Shown here piece after piece: positions 16,576 to 25,499 of a stretch of DNA of 47,156 nt. A model generated the notes under the pieces. It was not told the origin of the DNA and did not search any database. It saw nothing but the letters and a program-made list of their open reading frames with translations. Source of the DNA: Ochrobactrum sp. Q0168 (GTDB lineage: Bacteria; Pseudomonadota; Alphaproteobacteria; Rhizobiales; Rhizobiaceae); contig NZ_JAELXQ010000025.1 of assembly GCF_016427605.1 (NCBI RefSeq), positions 1-47,156 of the forward strand, read 5' to 3'. A program made the position numbers and the translations under genes. Each line of letters begins with the position of its first letter. Within the stretch, counting starts at the first letter, position 1.

Positions 16576-17314
16576 TTGTTCTCAGCTCCTCGGCCGCCTC
16601 TGGTCCCAGATAGACTTCCACCACCCGAGGATCGGTCTGTGCACCAAGAGGATCGCCATCATAGATTTTCCGGCCTTGGTTGAGCACCACGACGCGGTCT
16701 ACGACCCGCATCAGAACCCCCATGATATGCTCCACCCAGATGATGGTGATCCCACGTTCCCGCCGCACAAGGTCGAGCATATCGGCAGCCTGTTCCATCT
16801 CGTTTTCGTCGAGGCCGTTCAGGCTCTCGTCAGCGAGCAAAAGCTCGGGCTGGCTTGCAAGCGCACGCGCGAGTTCGAGCTTCTTGAGGCCCGCGGCACC
16901 CATCCCTTCGACGCTGTTTTGAGGGTTGGCCGACAGGCCTACCAGGTCCAGTGCTTCGATCGCTTGACGCCGGCATTGTTCGATAGGAGGCCGTGCTGTT
17001 TGCCCGAACCAGGCAGCGAGCGTCACGTTCTCCAGGATGTTCATCTTGGTGAAAGGCCTTGGTATCTGGAATGTCCGGCCGACACCCATCCGGCAGATAG
17101 CATCAGCTTTAAGCCCCTGTATCGCCCTGCCATTCATGGAAATGGTTCCCGAGGTGGGGGCCAGCGTTCCGGCGATCAGATTGAAGGTCGTACTTTTCCC
17201 GGAGCCATTCGGACCGATAAGGCCCAGAATTTCACCTTTCTTGACGTCGAAAGACACGTCCGAGACAGCGGCAAAGCCGCCAAATTTTTTTGTTAGTGCT
17301 TGTACTGAAAGCAT
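16568..17314 (-). CDS. livG: ABC transporter ATP-binding protein (LivG)
   Basis: The 248 residues include Walker A GPNGSGKST, the Q-loop region VGRTFQIPRPF, a degenerate signature GAAGLKKLELARALA (LivG often lacks the full LSGGQ), Walker B LLLADESLNGL and switch HIMGVLMRVVDRV. ATG 17314 is chosen with GGAG 12 bases upstream. A frame from 17359 would add 15 residues before the conserved LSVQALTKKFGG. It is the second ATPase of the importer. Confidence 0.9.
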   Translation of the reverse strand: MLSVQALTKKFGGFAAVSDVSFDVKKGEILGLIGPNGSGKSTTFNLIAGTLAPTSGTISMNGRAIQGLKADAICRMGVGRTFQIPRPFTKMNILENVTLAAWFGQTARPPIEQCRRQAIEALDLVGLSANPQNSVEGMGAAGLKKLELARALASQPELLLADESLNGLDENEMEQAADMLDLVRRERGITIIWVEHIMGVLMRVVDRVVVLNQGRKIYDGDPLGAQTDPRVVEVYLGPEAAEELRTNA

Positions 17315-17396
17315 GAATATCCGTTTCTCCGCAGTTGGCACCTGCACGGCCCGGCTCATAATCCGGGAGCCTTATGCTCCCGGATGGGAGGAGCGC

Positions 17397-18689
17397 TTAT
17401 TGCGAGTAGGTGTGTCCCTGGGGCAGCGGAATAACGGAATCGGCTGTCTTGATATTGGTTGGCCACAGAACGGTGGTTCCATCGGGCGTGTACTGAATTA
17501 CACTCGGTGTCGAGCGTTCGTTCTGACCGGACATCGGTGTGCCCGCAGGATAGAATTTCACACCATAACCCTGAACCGTTCCACCAGGTGCAATGTCGGT
17601 TGCAAGCGCGGCTTTGCGCAGGGATTCCGGGTCTGTACCGCCAAAATCGCGAATGGCGCGCGGCAGTACATCGGAGAACAGAATCCAGGACTGGTTGAAG
17701 CCCATCCAGACATTGGTTTCCGCATAATCTATGCCGGTTTTTTCCTTGTAACGGCGGACGACTTCCTTGGTGATGTCGCCAAGGCCGGGCGCCAGCGTGT
17801 CGCCGTTGAGCAGCTGAGCGGCAACCGGATCCACATCCATGATGTAATTCGCGTCTTCACCCACGAGTTCGTGCAGTTTCACGGGGTTTGCATATCCTGC
17901 GCCATGGCCGATGAGCGCTTTCCAGCGCAGTCCCTGTTCTTTGGCTTGCCGCAGGAAAAGCGCGATATCGGGGGCGTAACCAGTGTGCAAAATCACATCG
18001 GGCTTGGCGCGGCGCAGCTTTGAAACCATGGGAGACAGGTCAGTGGCGCTGATGGAATAACCTTCGTTGAGCACGATTTTCATGCCGGCGCCGGCACAGG
18101 TCTTCTCGTTAGCCTGAGCGATGCCGGAACCATAGGGCCCGTCTTCATGAATGATGGCAACTTTCAGCTCGGATGCAGGGATGCCGAATTTGGATTCCGA
18201 AATTTCCGACAGAAACTTGCAGGACGCTTCGCCATATTGATCCGAATGGACTTGAGGCCGAAATACATATTGCAGATTGCGATCTTTGAAGACCGCAGAG
18301 GACACGCAGACATTGGCCCACATGAATTTTTTTGCACTGTCCACTTTTGCGGCCATCGGGACACACTGGGCGCTGGAATAGACGCCCATGATGAGGTCCA
18401 CCTTATCGTCATTCAGAAGACGCTCGGCTGCGTTGATTGCGACATCGACTTTTGACTGCGCATCCACATTGACCGGTATAAGCTTGCGTCCTTCGATGCC
18501 CCCCTTTTCGTTGATCATGTCGATTGCAATCTGTGTGCCGATCGAAGCATTGATCGATCCTGCGCCGGCAAACGGCCCTGTCTGATCATAGATGACACCG
18601 ATCTTGATATCTTCAGCATAACTGGCGGCGCTGGAGAGCAACAAAACAGCAGCGCCCGCCAAAAGCCGACGAATTTGGAAATGGTTCAC
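17397..18689 (-). CDS. Periplasmic substrate-binding protein of the liv-type importer
   Basis: This 430-residue type I periplasmic binding protein has a signal peptide (FQIRRLLAGAAVLLLSSAAS, probable cleavage after SYA), then EDIKIGVIYDQTGPFAGAGS, the usual start of the Leu/Ile/Val-binding family. The start is taken as GTG 18689 because GGGAGG lies upstream at good spacing; the GTG at 18704 is inside that ribosome site. It is first in the operon and diverges from the CoA-dependent catabolic operon, suggesting that its ligand is that operon's substrate. The ligand is not evident. It is larger than classical LivJ (about 370), as is usual for ligands other than amino acids. Confidence 0.88.
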   Translation of the reverse strand: MNHFQIRRLLAGAAVLLLSSAASYAEDIKIGVIYDQTGPFAGAGSINASIGTQIAIDMINEKGGIEGRKLIPVNVDAQSKVDVAINAAERLLNDDKVDLIMGVYSSAQCVPMAAKVDSAKKFMWANVCVSSAVFKDRNLQYVFRPQVHSDQYGEASCKFLSEISESKFGIPASELKVAIIHEDGPYGSGIAQANEKTCAGAGMKIVLNEGYSISATDLSPMVSKLRRAKPDVILHTGYAPDIALFLRQAKEQGLRWKALIGHGAGYANPVKLHELVGEDANYIMDVDPVAAQLLNGDTLAPGLGDITKEVVRRYKEKTGIDYAETNVWMGFNQSWILFSDVLPRAIRDFGGTDPESLRKAALATDIAPGGTVQGYGVKFYPAGTPMSGQNERSTPSVIQYTPDGTTVLWPTNIKTADSVIPLPQGHTYSQ

Positions 18690-18788
18690 GACGTTTCCTC
18701 CCACATGTGTGAATCATTCAATTTTGTTTGGCTTCCCCCTTTTGACAGAAGCCGGTTGCATCTTGCCAATCTTATGCTAGCCTGTAAA

Positions 18789-18803
18789 TGAAATTCTATT
18801 TCA
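18789..18803. promoter_or_regulatory. IclR-like operator palindrome
   Basis: TGAAATTCTATTTCA has perfect 6-bp arms around a 3-base centre, close to the TGGAAATNATTTCCA box bound by E. coli IclR. It ends 22 bases before the dehydrogenase start and lies in the 136-base divergent region between importer and catabolic operon. Another half site, TGAAAT, follows at 18809. Either the IclR at 13138 or another family member could bind. Confidence 0.6.
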
Positions 18804-18825
18804 CACAATGAAATTGGGAGGAAAG

Positions 18826-19734
18826 ATGGGAAAAGTCGCTTTCGTTGGGCTTGGTGCTATGGGTGGTGGCATGGCCTCGAATATTGCCCGCAAGGGTATC
18901 GCTCTTACGGTTTATGACATTCAGCCGGCCAGTGTGGCACGTGTTGCCGAAGCGGGGGCGACGCCCGCGAAATCGTTGATCGAGGCTGTTGCCCAGGCAG
19001 ATGTTGTGTTTACAATGTTGCCCGCAACGCAGCATGTGCTTGATGTGGTGACGGGTCCAGATGGTGTTCTCAACAACATGGCCCCGGGCGGGCTGCTCAT
19101 CGATATGAGCACCATTGCGCCCCACGGCACTGACAAGTTGATTCGTGCCTGTGCCGAAAGGGGAATACGATTCATGGACGCGCCGGTCGGTCGTCTGGCT
19201 AGTCACGCTGCAGCTGGCAAGTCGATGTTCATGGTGGGGTGTGACGATGAAAACGACTTCGCGGTCGCCAAACCACTCTTTGATGCCATGGGAGATACGA
19301 TCATTCGTTGTGGCAAGCCTGGTAGTGGTATCCGGGTCAAGCTGGTCAACAATTTTCAGGTCTTGAGCATTGCGGAGATTACAGCCGAGGCAATTGTCCT
19401 CGCCGCCAAGCTTGGTCTCGATATCGATATCGTCAAGCAAGTCAATGCGCAAACGACAGCCACGAACGGACAGATGCAGGTGAACTTTGCCACCAAGTCT
19501 CTTGCTGGCGACATAGAGCCGGGCTTTACCTTTGATCTGTCGCACAAGGACATGACGCTGGCTCTGGAGGCTGCGGCACAGGAGCGTCTGGGTCTGCCGG
19601 TAGGTGCTGCCGTACATGCGGTTTATGGCTCGGCGCGTTCTGGCAAATATGCCGGTAAGGATTTCAGCGCGCTACTCGATTACGCTGCTGATCTCGCTGG
19701 TATTGAGCCTCCACGGCTGAAAAAGCAGAACTAG
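18826..19734 (+). CDS. NAD(P)-dependent 3-hydroxyisobutyrate dehydrogenase-like enzyme
   Basis: This 302-residue beta-hydroxyacid dehydrogenase has FVGLGAMGGG (6-15), the substrate loop DAPVGR (118-123), and catalytic K172 with N175/N176. The canonical DAPVSGG is altered to DAPVGRL, so the substrate probably differs from 3-hydroxyisobutyrate. ATG 18826 is chosen because GGGAGG lies 4-6 bases upstream; the frame opens at 18808. It is first of a six-gene operon with the aldehyde dehydrogenase last. A second, distinct paralogue lies at 11190. Oxidation of a hydroxy acid is expected, substrate unknown. Confidence 0.88.
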   Translation: MGKVAFVGLGAMGGGMASNIARKGIALTVYDIQPASVARVAEAGATPAKSLIEAVAQADVVFTMLPATQHVLDVVTGPDGVLNNMAPGGLLIDMSTIAPHGTDKLIRACAERGIRFMDAPVGRLASHAAAGKSMFMVGCDDENDFAVAKPLFDAMGDTIIRCGKPGSGIRVKLVNNFQVLSIAEITAEAIVLAAKLGLDIDIVKQVNAQTTATNGQMQVNFATKSLAGDIEPGFTFDLSHKDMTLALEAAAQERLGLPVGAAVHAVYGSARSGKYAGKDFSALLDYAADLAGIEPPRLKKQN

Positions 19735-19779
19735 CACTCTCCGCTACAGAGGCACGGCCAGAAAAAGGTAGCCGTACGA

Positions 19780-20796
19780 ATGACAGATTTGATTTCTGAA
19801 AGCGCGAGGCGTCTCTTCGCGCAATACCTTGTCGCGCCCGATGACAAGGACAGTTCATGGGATCCCGCCCTATGGCAGGCGGTCGAAGAAGCTGGCTTTC
19901 CCCTGGCGCTTCTGTCGGAAGAAGAGGGAGGCTTTGGCCTCGAAGCGGAAGATGCCTTCGGTTTGCTCCACATTGCTGCGGCTAACTGTGTGGCACTTCC
20001 CCTCGGCGAAACCATGTTGGCCAACTGGGTGTTGGCGCAGTCCGGGTTGCCGCTGGCCGAAGGACCAGCAGCTATTGGCGCGTTATGCAGCGATAGAGCG
20101 GTTCCCTATGGGCGGCATCTGCAGACCCTTGTTACAGTCGCCGAGCAGGAACATGGTATTATCGTTTCGCGACACGATCTGGGGGGGTCTGCGCCAGACT
20201 GGCAGGATGGCGCCAATCTGGCGGGGGAACCCCGCGACCACCTGAAGGCTCTGGAAGGTGCTGGTGCGCCACAAGCAGCGCACACCACATTAGCGGCAGA
20301 CACAATAGACGCGCTCGGTGCCCTTGTTCGCGTTCAGCAGATAGCGGGCGCATTGCACGCCGTGCTTGATATGACGGTACGGTATGCGGGCGAACGCGTT
20401 CAGTTCGGTAAGCCGATCGCGAAATTTCAGGCAATCCAGCAATATCTGGCTGTTATGGCGGGCGAAGTGGCGGCGGCGAATGCTGCCGCGTCTATGGCGG
20501 CGCAGGCGTTTCCTTTTGCAGTGCGGGATGCCCAAACTTTCGATCTGATCGTGGCTGCCGCGAAAATACGAGCGGGAGAGGCTGCTGGTAATGTCGCATC
20601 GCTCTCCCATCAGGTTCATGGGGCTATCGGATTTAGCCAGGAATACGGATTGCATCCCTTGACCCGCCGTCTGTGGTCATGGCGCGACGAATATGGTCGC
20701 GAGATGGATTGGGCAGGCAAAATCGGCAGCGTGGCGTTTGAACAGCCATCCGGTCTTTGGCCTTTCGTGACAAAACTGCAATCGGACTTTTTCTGA
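19780..20796 (+). CDS. Acyl-CoA dehydrogenase, short paralogue
   Basis: This is a 338-residue acyl-CoA dehydrogenase-like flavoprotein. It keeps the C-terminal helical domain motifs RYAGERVQFGKPIAKFQAIQ and HQVHGAIGFSQEYGLHPLTR. The N-terminal and middle domains are shorter than the normal 380-400, and the usual SEP-x-SGSD flavin motif is not recognisable. The full-length paralogue starts in its stop codon (TGATG). Pairs of one full and one reduced subunit form alpha2-beta2 enzymes in steroid side-chain degradation of actinobacteria. A similar hetero-oligomer is likely here (inference). Electrons would go to electron-transfer flavoprotein; etfB lies at the window's right edge. Confidence 0.87.
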   Translation: MTDLISESARRLFAQYLVAPDDKDSSWDPALWQAVEEAGFPLALLSEEEGGFGLEAEDAFGLLHIAAANCVALPLGETMLANWVLAQSGLPLAEGPAAIGALCSDRAVPYGRHLQTLVTVAEQEHGIIVSRHDLGGSAPDWQDGANLAGEPRDHLKALEGAGAPQAAHTTLAADTIDALGALVRVQQIAGALHAVLDMTVRYAGERVQFGKPIAKFQAIQQYLAVMAGEVAAANAAASMAAQAFPFAVRDAQTFDLIVAAAKIRAGEAAGNVASLSHQVHGAIGFSQEYGLHPLTRRLWSWRDEYGREMDWAGKIGSVAFEQPSGLWPFVTKLQSDFF

Positions 20797-21935
20797 TGAC
20801 GGCACTCGATTTTTCACTCACTTCTCCAACAGTCGATCATGCCGCATTGCGCGCGGAGGTCCGTGCCTTTCTTGCAGACGCCATGCCCGAAAACTATGGT
20901 CCGTCGGAGCGTGCGCGCTCGTGGACGGGTTTCGACGCAACATTCAGCCGCAAGCTTGGCGCACGTGGTTGGATCGGCATGACCTTGCCGGTTGAATACG
21001 GGGGGCACGGTCGCAGCGCTGTCGAGCGGCACATTGTTGTCGAGGAACTGCTTGCCGCTGGCGCGCCGGTTGCCGCACACTGGATTGCTGACCGCCAAAG
21101 TGCGCCCATGATCCTGCACAATGGTACAGAAGAACAACGTCGAACGATCCTTCCACGTATCGCAGCCGGTGAGTGCTTTTTCTGCATCGGGATGAGCGAA
21201 CCGGACAGTGGTTCAGATCTCGCTTCGGTTCGCATGCGTGCGGAGCGAACGGATGACGGCTTCCGCCTGACCGGAACCAAATTGTGGACGACCTATGCCC
21301 ATGAGGCGCACTTTATGATCGTCTTTTGCCGCACAGGTACGGCGGATGATCGGCATGGCGGCATGAGCCAGTTTCTGGTCGACATGAGCCTGCCCGGTAT
21401 TCATGTCAGGCCGGTACTCGACATGGCAGGTGAGCATCATATCAACGAAGTGAATTTCGACGGTGTGGTCCTTCCCAGTAGCGCGCTTCTGGGTACGGAA
21501 GGAGCCGGATGGTCTCAAGTGATGTCCGAGCTATCGTTCGAGCGTTCAGGTCCGGAACGTTTCCTGTCCTCCTTTGTGCTGGTCGATGAAATGATGCGCT
21601 CTATCGAGCGCCCTGCCGATCCGGCTTCCGAACGGGCCATAGGCCGTATGACTGCGCATCTGATGGTGCTTCGCCACATGTCGCAGTCAATCGCGGTCAG
21701 ACTGGCCCGGAGCGAGAAGCCTGACCTCCATGCTGCGGTGGTCAAGGATCTGGGGGCGTGCTTTGAACAGGATATCCCAGAAATTGCCCGGACATTGGTT
21801 GATCCGAACCGTGCAGATGCTGAATTCAATGCAACATTGGATCGGTTGAGGATGGCCGCTCCCAGCTTTTCGTTACGAGGGGGAACGCGGGAAGTATTGC
21901 GTGGCATCATCGCACGCGGTTTGGGACTTAGATAG
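20796..21935 (+). CDS. Acyl-CoA dehydrogenase, full-length paralogue
   Basis: This 379-residue enzyme has an N-terminal helical domain, the flavin/substrate motif CIGMSEPDSGSDLASVRMRA (about 131-150) and TGTKLWTTYA, and the C-terminal motif RGGTREVLRGIIARGLGL. It oxidises an acyl-CoA to its 2-enoyl-CoA. The ATG overlaps the stop of the short paralogue; a frame from 20757 would lie inside that gene and has no ribosome site. Its SFERSGPERF stretch resembles acyl-CoA dehydrogenases of aromatic or branched substrates rather than the straight-chain FadE type. It acts in the cytoplasm ahead of the crotonase. Confidence 0.9.
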   Translation: MTALDFSLTSPTVDHAALRAEVRAFLADAMPENYGPSERARSWTGFDATFSRKLGARGWIGMTLPVEYGGHGRSAVERHIVVEELLAAGAPVAAHWIADRQSAPMILHNGTEEQRRTILPRIAAGECFFCIGMSEPDSGSDLASVRMRAERTDDGFRLTGTKLWTTYAHEAHFMIVFCRTGTADDRHGGMSQFLVDMSLPGIHVRPVLDMAGEHHINEVNFDGVVLPSSALLGTEGAGWSQVMSELSFERSGPERFLSSFVLVDEMMRSIERPADPASERAIGRMTAHLMVLRHMSQSIAVRLARSEKPDLHAAVVKDLGACFEQDIPEIARTLVDPNRADAEFNATLDRLRMAAPSFSLRGGTREVLRGIIARGLGLR

Positions 21936-21941
21936 GAGGAC

Positions 21942-22736
21942 ATGATGGAAGAGCTGGTAAAATCCAGTCGCGATGACTTTGGGGTTGTCACCTTGACGTT
22001 GAATGACCCTGCCAGTCGCAATGCCATTTCCGGTCTGCCTATGGTCGAGGCGCTGCTCGCGGCGCTCGCTGAGGTGGAAGCAGATGCAGCGGTACGCGCG
22101 ATTGTGCTGACGGGTTCGGGCACTGCCTTTTCGTCGGGCGGCAATATTAAGGCCATGGGGGAGGGGCAGGGGCTGGTCGATGCGGTTCCCGCGCGTACGC
22201 GCCTGAATTATCGCACCGGCATTCAGCGCTTGCCGCTGGCATTCGAAGCGCTAGAATTGCCCGTCATAGCGGCCATCAACGGTCCCGCTATTGGTGCAGG
22301 ATGCGATCTCGCCCTCATGTGCGATATTCGCGTTGCGGGGCAGTCGGCAAAATTCGCGGAAAGCTTTGTCAAACTGGGCATTGTACCGGGCGATGGTGGA
22401 GCGTGGCTCTTGCCGCGCGTGGTCGGCTTTGCCAAGGCGAGCGAAATGGCCCTGACAGGCGATCTGATCGCGGCAGATGAAGCGCTGAAAATCGGACTGG
22501 TATCTCGTGTCGTCGAGGATGACGACTTGCTAGCGACTGCGACGGCAATTGCACGACGAATTGCGGCCAATCCGCCTCATGCCGTGCGGATGACAAAACG
22601 GCTGCTGCGGCAGGCGTCTGGCCAAAACCTCACGTCTTTCCTGGAAGTCTCTGCCGCTATGCAGGCGATTGCGCATCATACCGATGATTACCGCAGCGCA
22701 CTCGGCGCCATGCTGACATCGGGCGGAAGGAAATAA
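21942..22736 (+). CDS. Enoyl-CoA hydratase/isomerase (crotonase) family protein
   Basis: This 264-residue crotonase-fold protein has the oxyanion-hole segments SSGGNIKAMG and INGPAIGAGCDLALMCDIRV and the LGIVPGDGGAWLLPR segment. The first acid is Asp (GCDLA) where hydratases usually carry Glu, and the second Glu is not seen at the usual place, so it may be an isomerase or another crotonase activity rather than a classical hydratase. AGGAGG lies five bases upstream of ATG 21942. Its stop overlaps the CoA-transferase start. Confidence 0.88.
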   Translation: MMEELVKSSRDDFGVVTLTLNDPASRNAISGLPMVEALLAALAEVEADAAVRAIVLTGSGTAFSSGGNIKAMGEGQGLVDAVPARTRLNYRTGIQRLPLAFEALELPVIAAINGPAIGAGCDLALMCDIRVAGQSAKFAESFVKLGIVPGDGGAWLLPRVVGFAKASEMALTGDLIAADEALKIGLVSRVVEDDDLLATATAIARRIAANPPHAVRMTKRLLRQASGQNLTSFLEVSAAMQAIAHHTDDYRSALGAMLTSGGRK

Positions 22737-23995
22737 TGATCATGACACCGACCGCAAATGATGCTGGACCCCTCTCTGGGCTCCGTGTCCTTGATCTCAG
22801 CCGCGTGCTGGCCGGACCATGGGCAACACAGATTCTTGGCGATCTTGGTGCCGACGTCGTGAAGATAGAAAAGCCGGGTCAGGGCGATGACACGCGCACG
22901 TGGGGGCCGCCATGGCAGGAAACTAAAGAAGGTTCACTGTCTGGGTATTTTCTCGCCTGTAACCGCAACAAGCGGTCCCTTGCCGTTGATATTGCCACGC
23001 AGGAGGGAGCCGACATTGTGCGCCAGCTTGCCGGGGAATGCGATATCGTTGTCGAGAACTTCAAGGTTGGCGCATTGGCACGGTATGGGCTCGATTACGA
23101 GAGTCTGCGCGAAATCAATTCGCGTCTCATATACTGCTCGATCACGGGGTTCGGGCAGTACGGACCTTATGCCGAACGGGGCGGTTACGACTTTCTTGTA
23201 CAAGGCATGGGCGGGCTGATGAGTATAACCGGCCCTGAAAGCGGCGAGCCCACCAAGGTCGGCGTACCGGTCGTTGATCTCTTCACAGGTCTTTATGCGG
23301 TTGTCGCCATCCAGGCGGCGTTGCGTCATCGCGACAGGACGGGCGAGGGACAGTCTATCGACTGCGCTCTTCTGGATTCATCAGTAGCGGTTCTTGCCAA
23401 TCAGGCCATGAATTGGCTCGTTGGTGCACATGTTCCCAAACCGATGGGTAACGGTCATCCGAATGTCGTGCCGTACCGCACCTTTGCCGCAGCGGATGGC
23501 CATTTAATTGTAGCGATCGGCAATGATGGACAGTTCCGGGCCTTCTGCCGCCTGATCGAGCGCGAGGATCTCGCTACAAACCCGGACTATCTGAACAATG
23601 CCGAACGCGTGAAGCACCGCACTGTGTTGGAAAAGATTCTGGAGGCGGAAATCGCACGTTATAAAAGTGCCGATCTGCTGGTGAAAATGAACGAAGCAGG
23701 TGTTCCGGGTGGACCGATCAATCGTATCGATCAGGTCTTTGCCGATCCGCATGTCAAAGCACGTGAAATGGTGGAAACACATAGTTTGGCGCAAGGCCAA
23801 ACCGTAGAGCTGACCCGGTTTCCGGCGCGACTTTCGGCTAGTCCCGCAGCTATCCGAAGTGTGCCGCAGCATCTGGGCGCGAGTAGCGCCGAGATCCTCA
23901 CTGACATGGGCTTTGATGCACACTCCATCGAAAATTTGAACGAAAAAGGTGTGGTGGGTCTACCACGCGCCGCAGTTATGCGGGAAGAGGTCTGA
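22736..23995 (+). CDS. CaiB/BaiF-family CoA-transferase (class III)
   Basis: The 419 residues carry GLRVLDLSRVLAGPWATQIL and GADVVKIEKPGQGDDTR, the N-terminal hallmark of the family, and the catalytic Asp at about 152 in RGGYDFLVQGMGG. It transfers CoA between carboxylic acids by a ping-pong mechanism and so probably activates the imported acid for the acyl-CoA dehydrogenases. It overlaps the genes before and after by one base each (TAATG and TGATG). Substrate and CoA donor are unknown; succinyl-CoA and the pathway's own product are the usual donors. Confidence 0.92.
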   Translation: MIMTPTANDAGPLSGLRVLDLSRVLAGPWATQILGDLGADVVKIEKPGQGDDTRTWGPPWQETKEGSLSGYFLACNRNKRSLAVDIATQEGADIVRQLAGECDIVVENFKVGALARYGLDYESLREINSRLIYCSITGFGQYGPYAERGGYDFLVQGMGGLMSITGPESGEPTKVGVPVVDLFTGLYAVVAIQAALRHRDRTGEGQSIDCALLDSSVAVLANQAMNWLVGAHVPKPMGNGHPNVVPYRTFAAADGHLIVAIGNDGQFRAFCRLIEREDLATNPDYLNNAERVKHRTVLEKILEAEIARYKSADLLVKMNEAGVPGGPINRIDQVFADPHVKAREMVETHSLAQGQTVELTRFPARLSASPAAIRSVPQHLGASSAEILTDMGFDAHSIENLNEKGVVGLPRAAVMREEV

Positions 23996-25431
23996 TGATG
24001 ACGAGTTATCCAGAAGCGCGATTTATCATTGACGGCGTCGAGCGTCCCACCGGTTCCCACGGGATCGCCCCAGTCATCGATCCGGCATCGGAGGAGATCT
24101 TGGCGCAACTGCCGCAAGGCGGACAACAGGAGGCGCTGGAAGCAGCAAGAATCTCCGCACAGGGTTTTGCAGAATGGTCGTCAATCGTTCCCTTGGAGCG
24201 CGCAAAGATCATGCGCCGCGCTGCAGGATTGATGCGTGAAAATGAGGACTATGCCGCACGTACGCTTACACTTGAACAGGGCAAACCGCTCGCACAAGCT
24301 CTTGGAGAATGGCGTGCTTCCGCCGATCTTCTCGAATGGTATGCGGATGAAGGGCGTCGCGCCTATGGGCGACTGATACCCGGAAGGGCTCCCGGTATGA
24401 CCCTCTCGGTTCACAAACGTCCGGTGGGGCCGGTCGCCGCATTCGCGCCATGGAACTTCCCTGCGTGGACCGTAATGCAGAAGGTAGCGCCTGCACTGGC
24501 TGCGGGTTGCTCCGTGGTGATAAAACCTTCGGAGGAAACACCGGCAACGGCTTGGCTAATCACGCGGGCGCTTCTGGATGCAGGATTGCCACCGAAAGCG
24601 ATCAGCGTTATCTGGGGGAAACCCGGGGAAATCGCTTCTGCGCTGATAGCCGCGTCCGAAATCCGAAAAATATCGCTGACCGGTTCCGTTCGCGTAGGGC
24701 GCATTTTGGCTGCGGAAGCTGGGCATCAGCTGAAAAAGGTAACGATGGAACTTGGGGGGCACGCCCCGGTGATTATTGCTCGCGATGCCGACTTGTCACG
24801 CGTGGTGCCCCTCGCAGCTGAATGGAAGTACCGCAACGCCGGTCAGGTCTGCGTTTCTCCAACGCGGTTTCTCGTCGAAAAGCCGCTCTACGAGAGCTTC
24901 GTAGCGGATCTGGCATCGGCCGTCAGTTCGATTAAAGTTGGTCCAGGAAGCGATAGCGAAACGACCATGGGGCCGCTAGCCACACGAAATCAGTTCAATA
25001 GTATTGTCGGATTGGTAGAAGACGCAACATCTCTTGGCGCAAAAGTTGCCACTGGTGGTGAACGAGTTGGCAATCGCGGTTTCCTCTTTCAACCTACTGT
25101 TCTCGCAGACATGACGCCATCGATGCGCGCCATGAACGAGGAGCCTTTTGGGCCGCTCGCGCTTGTCATGCCGGTGGACACAATTGATGACGCACTAAAG
25201 GAAGCCAATCGTTTGCCCGTTGGACTTGCTTCCTATGCGTTTACGGATAGCAAGAAAACGGCGAACAGAATTGCGACAGGCATCAAGGCCGGCATGCTGG
25301 GACTCAACCACTTCGCGCTAGCTATTCCCGAAACACCGTTTGGCGGAGTGAAAGACAGTGGTTTCGGATCTGAAGGCGGTGTTGAAGGAATGGAGGCTTA
25401 TATGACGCCATTTCTGGTTTCCGAGGTTTAA
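23995..25431 (+). CDS. NAD(P)-dependent aldehyde dehydrogenase (succinate-semialdehyde type)
   Basis: This 478-residue aldehyde dehydrogenase has AFAPWNFPAWTVMQKVAPAL, catalytic E252 in TMELGGHAP and nucleophile C286 in NAGQVCVSP. The C-terminal NHFALAIPETPFGGVKDSGF resembles the GabD/SSADH branch. It would oxidise a semialdehyde produced upstream, perhaps by the dehydrogenase at 18826. It is last in the operon and is followed by a strong hairpin. The frame is intact and complete. Confidence 0.92.
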   Translation: MMTSYPEARFIIDGVERPTGSHGIAPVIDPASEEILAQLPQGGQQEALEAARISAQGFAEWSSIVPLERAKIMRRAAGLMRENEDYAARTLTLEQGKPLAQALGEWRASADLLEWYADEGRRAYGRLIPGRAPGMTLSVHKRPVGPVAAFAPWNFPAWTVMQKVAPALAAGCSVVIKPSEETPATAWLITRALLDAGLPPKAISVIWGKPGEIASALIAASEIRKISLTGSVRVGRILAAEAGHQLKKVTMELGGHAPVIIARDADLSRVVPLAAEWKYRNAGQVCVSPTRFLVEKPLYESFVADLASAVSSIKVGPGSDSETTMGPLATRNQFNSIVGLVEDATSLGAKVATGGERVGNRGFLFQPTVLADMTPSMRAMNEEPFGPLALVMPVDTIDDALKEANRLPVGLASYAFTDSKKTANRIATGIKAGMLGLNHFALAIPETPFGGVKDSGFGSEGGVEGMEAYMTPFLVSEV

Positions 25432-25441
25432 AGTCCAGGAA

Positions 25442-25469
25442 CCAACGCTGTTATCGTTCACAGCGTTGG
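25442..25469 (+). terminator. Terminator of the CoA-dependent operon
   Basis: CCAACGCTGT (25442-25451) pairs perfectly with ACAGCGTTGG (25460-25469) around an 8-base loop, 11 bases after the aldehyde dehydrogenase stop. A modest T-rich tract follows after CTAGTCTATATC. This is the expected position for an operon end. Confidence 0.65.
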
Positions 25470-25499
25470 CTAGTCTATATCGGTTTTGGTCTACCTTAA

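Noticed and set aside
15889..16683. 264-codon plus-strand open frame opposite livF/livG
   Set aside because: The opposite strand encodes clear ABC ATPases; the frame is a GC-bias shadow rich in His/Arg/Gly.
17037..18023. 328-codon plus-strand open frame opposite livG and the binding-protein gene
   Set aside because: It is antisense to two genes with complete family motifs, lacks a ribosome site and resembles no family.
18796..19617. 273-codon minus-strand frame opposite the dehydrogenase at 18826
   Set aside because: The plus strand has Rossmann motif, catalytic Lys and ribosome site; the antisense frame has none.
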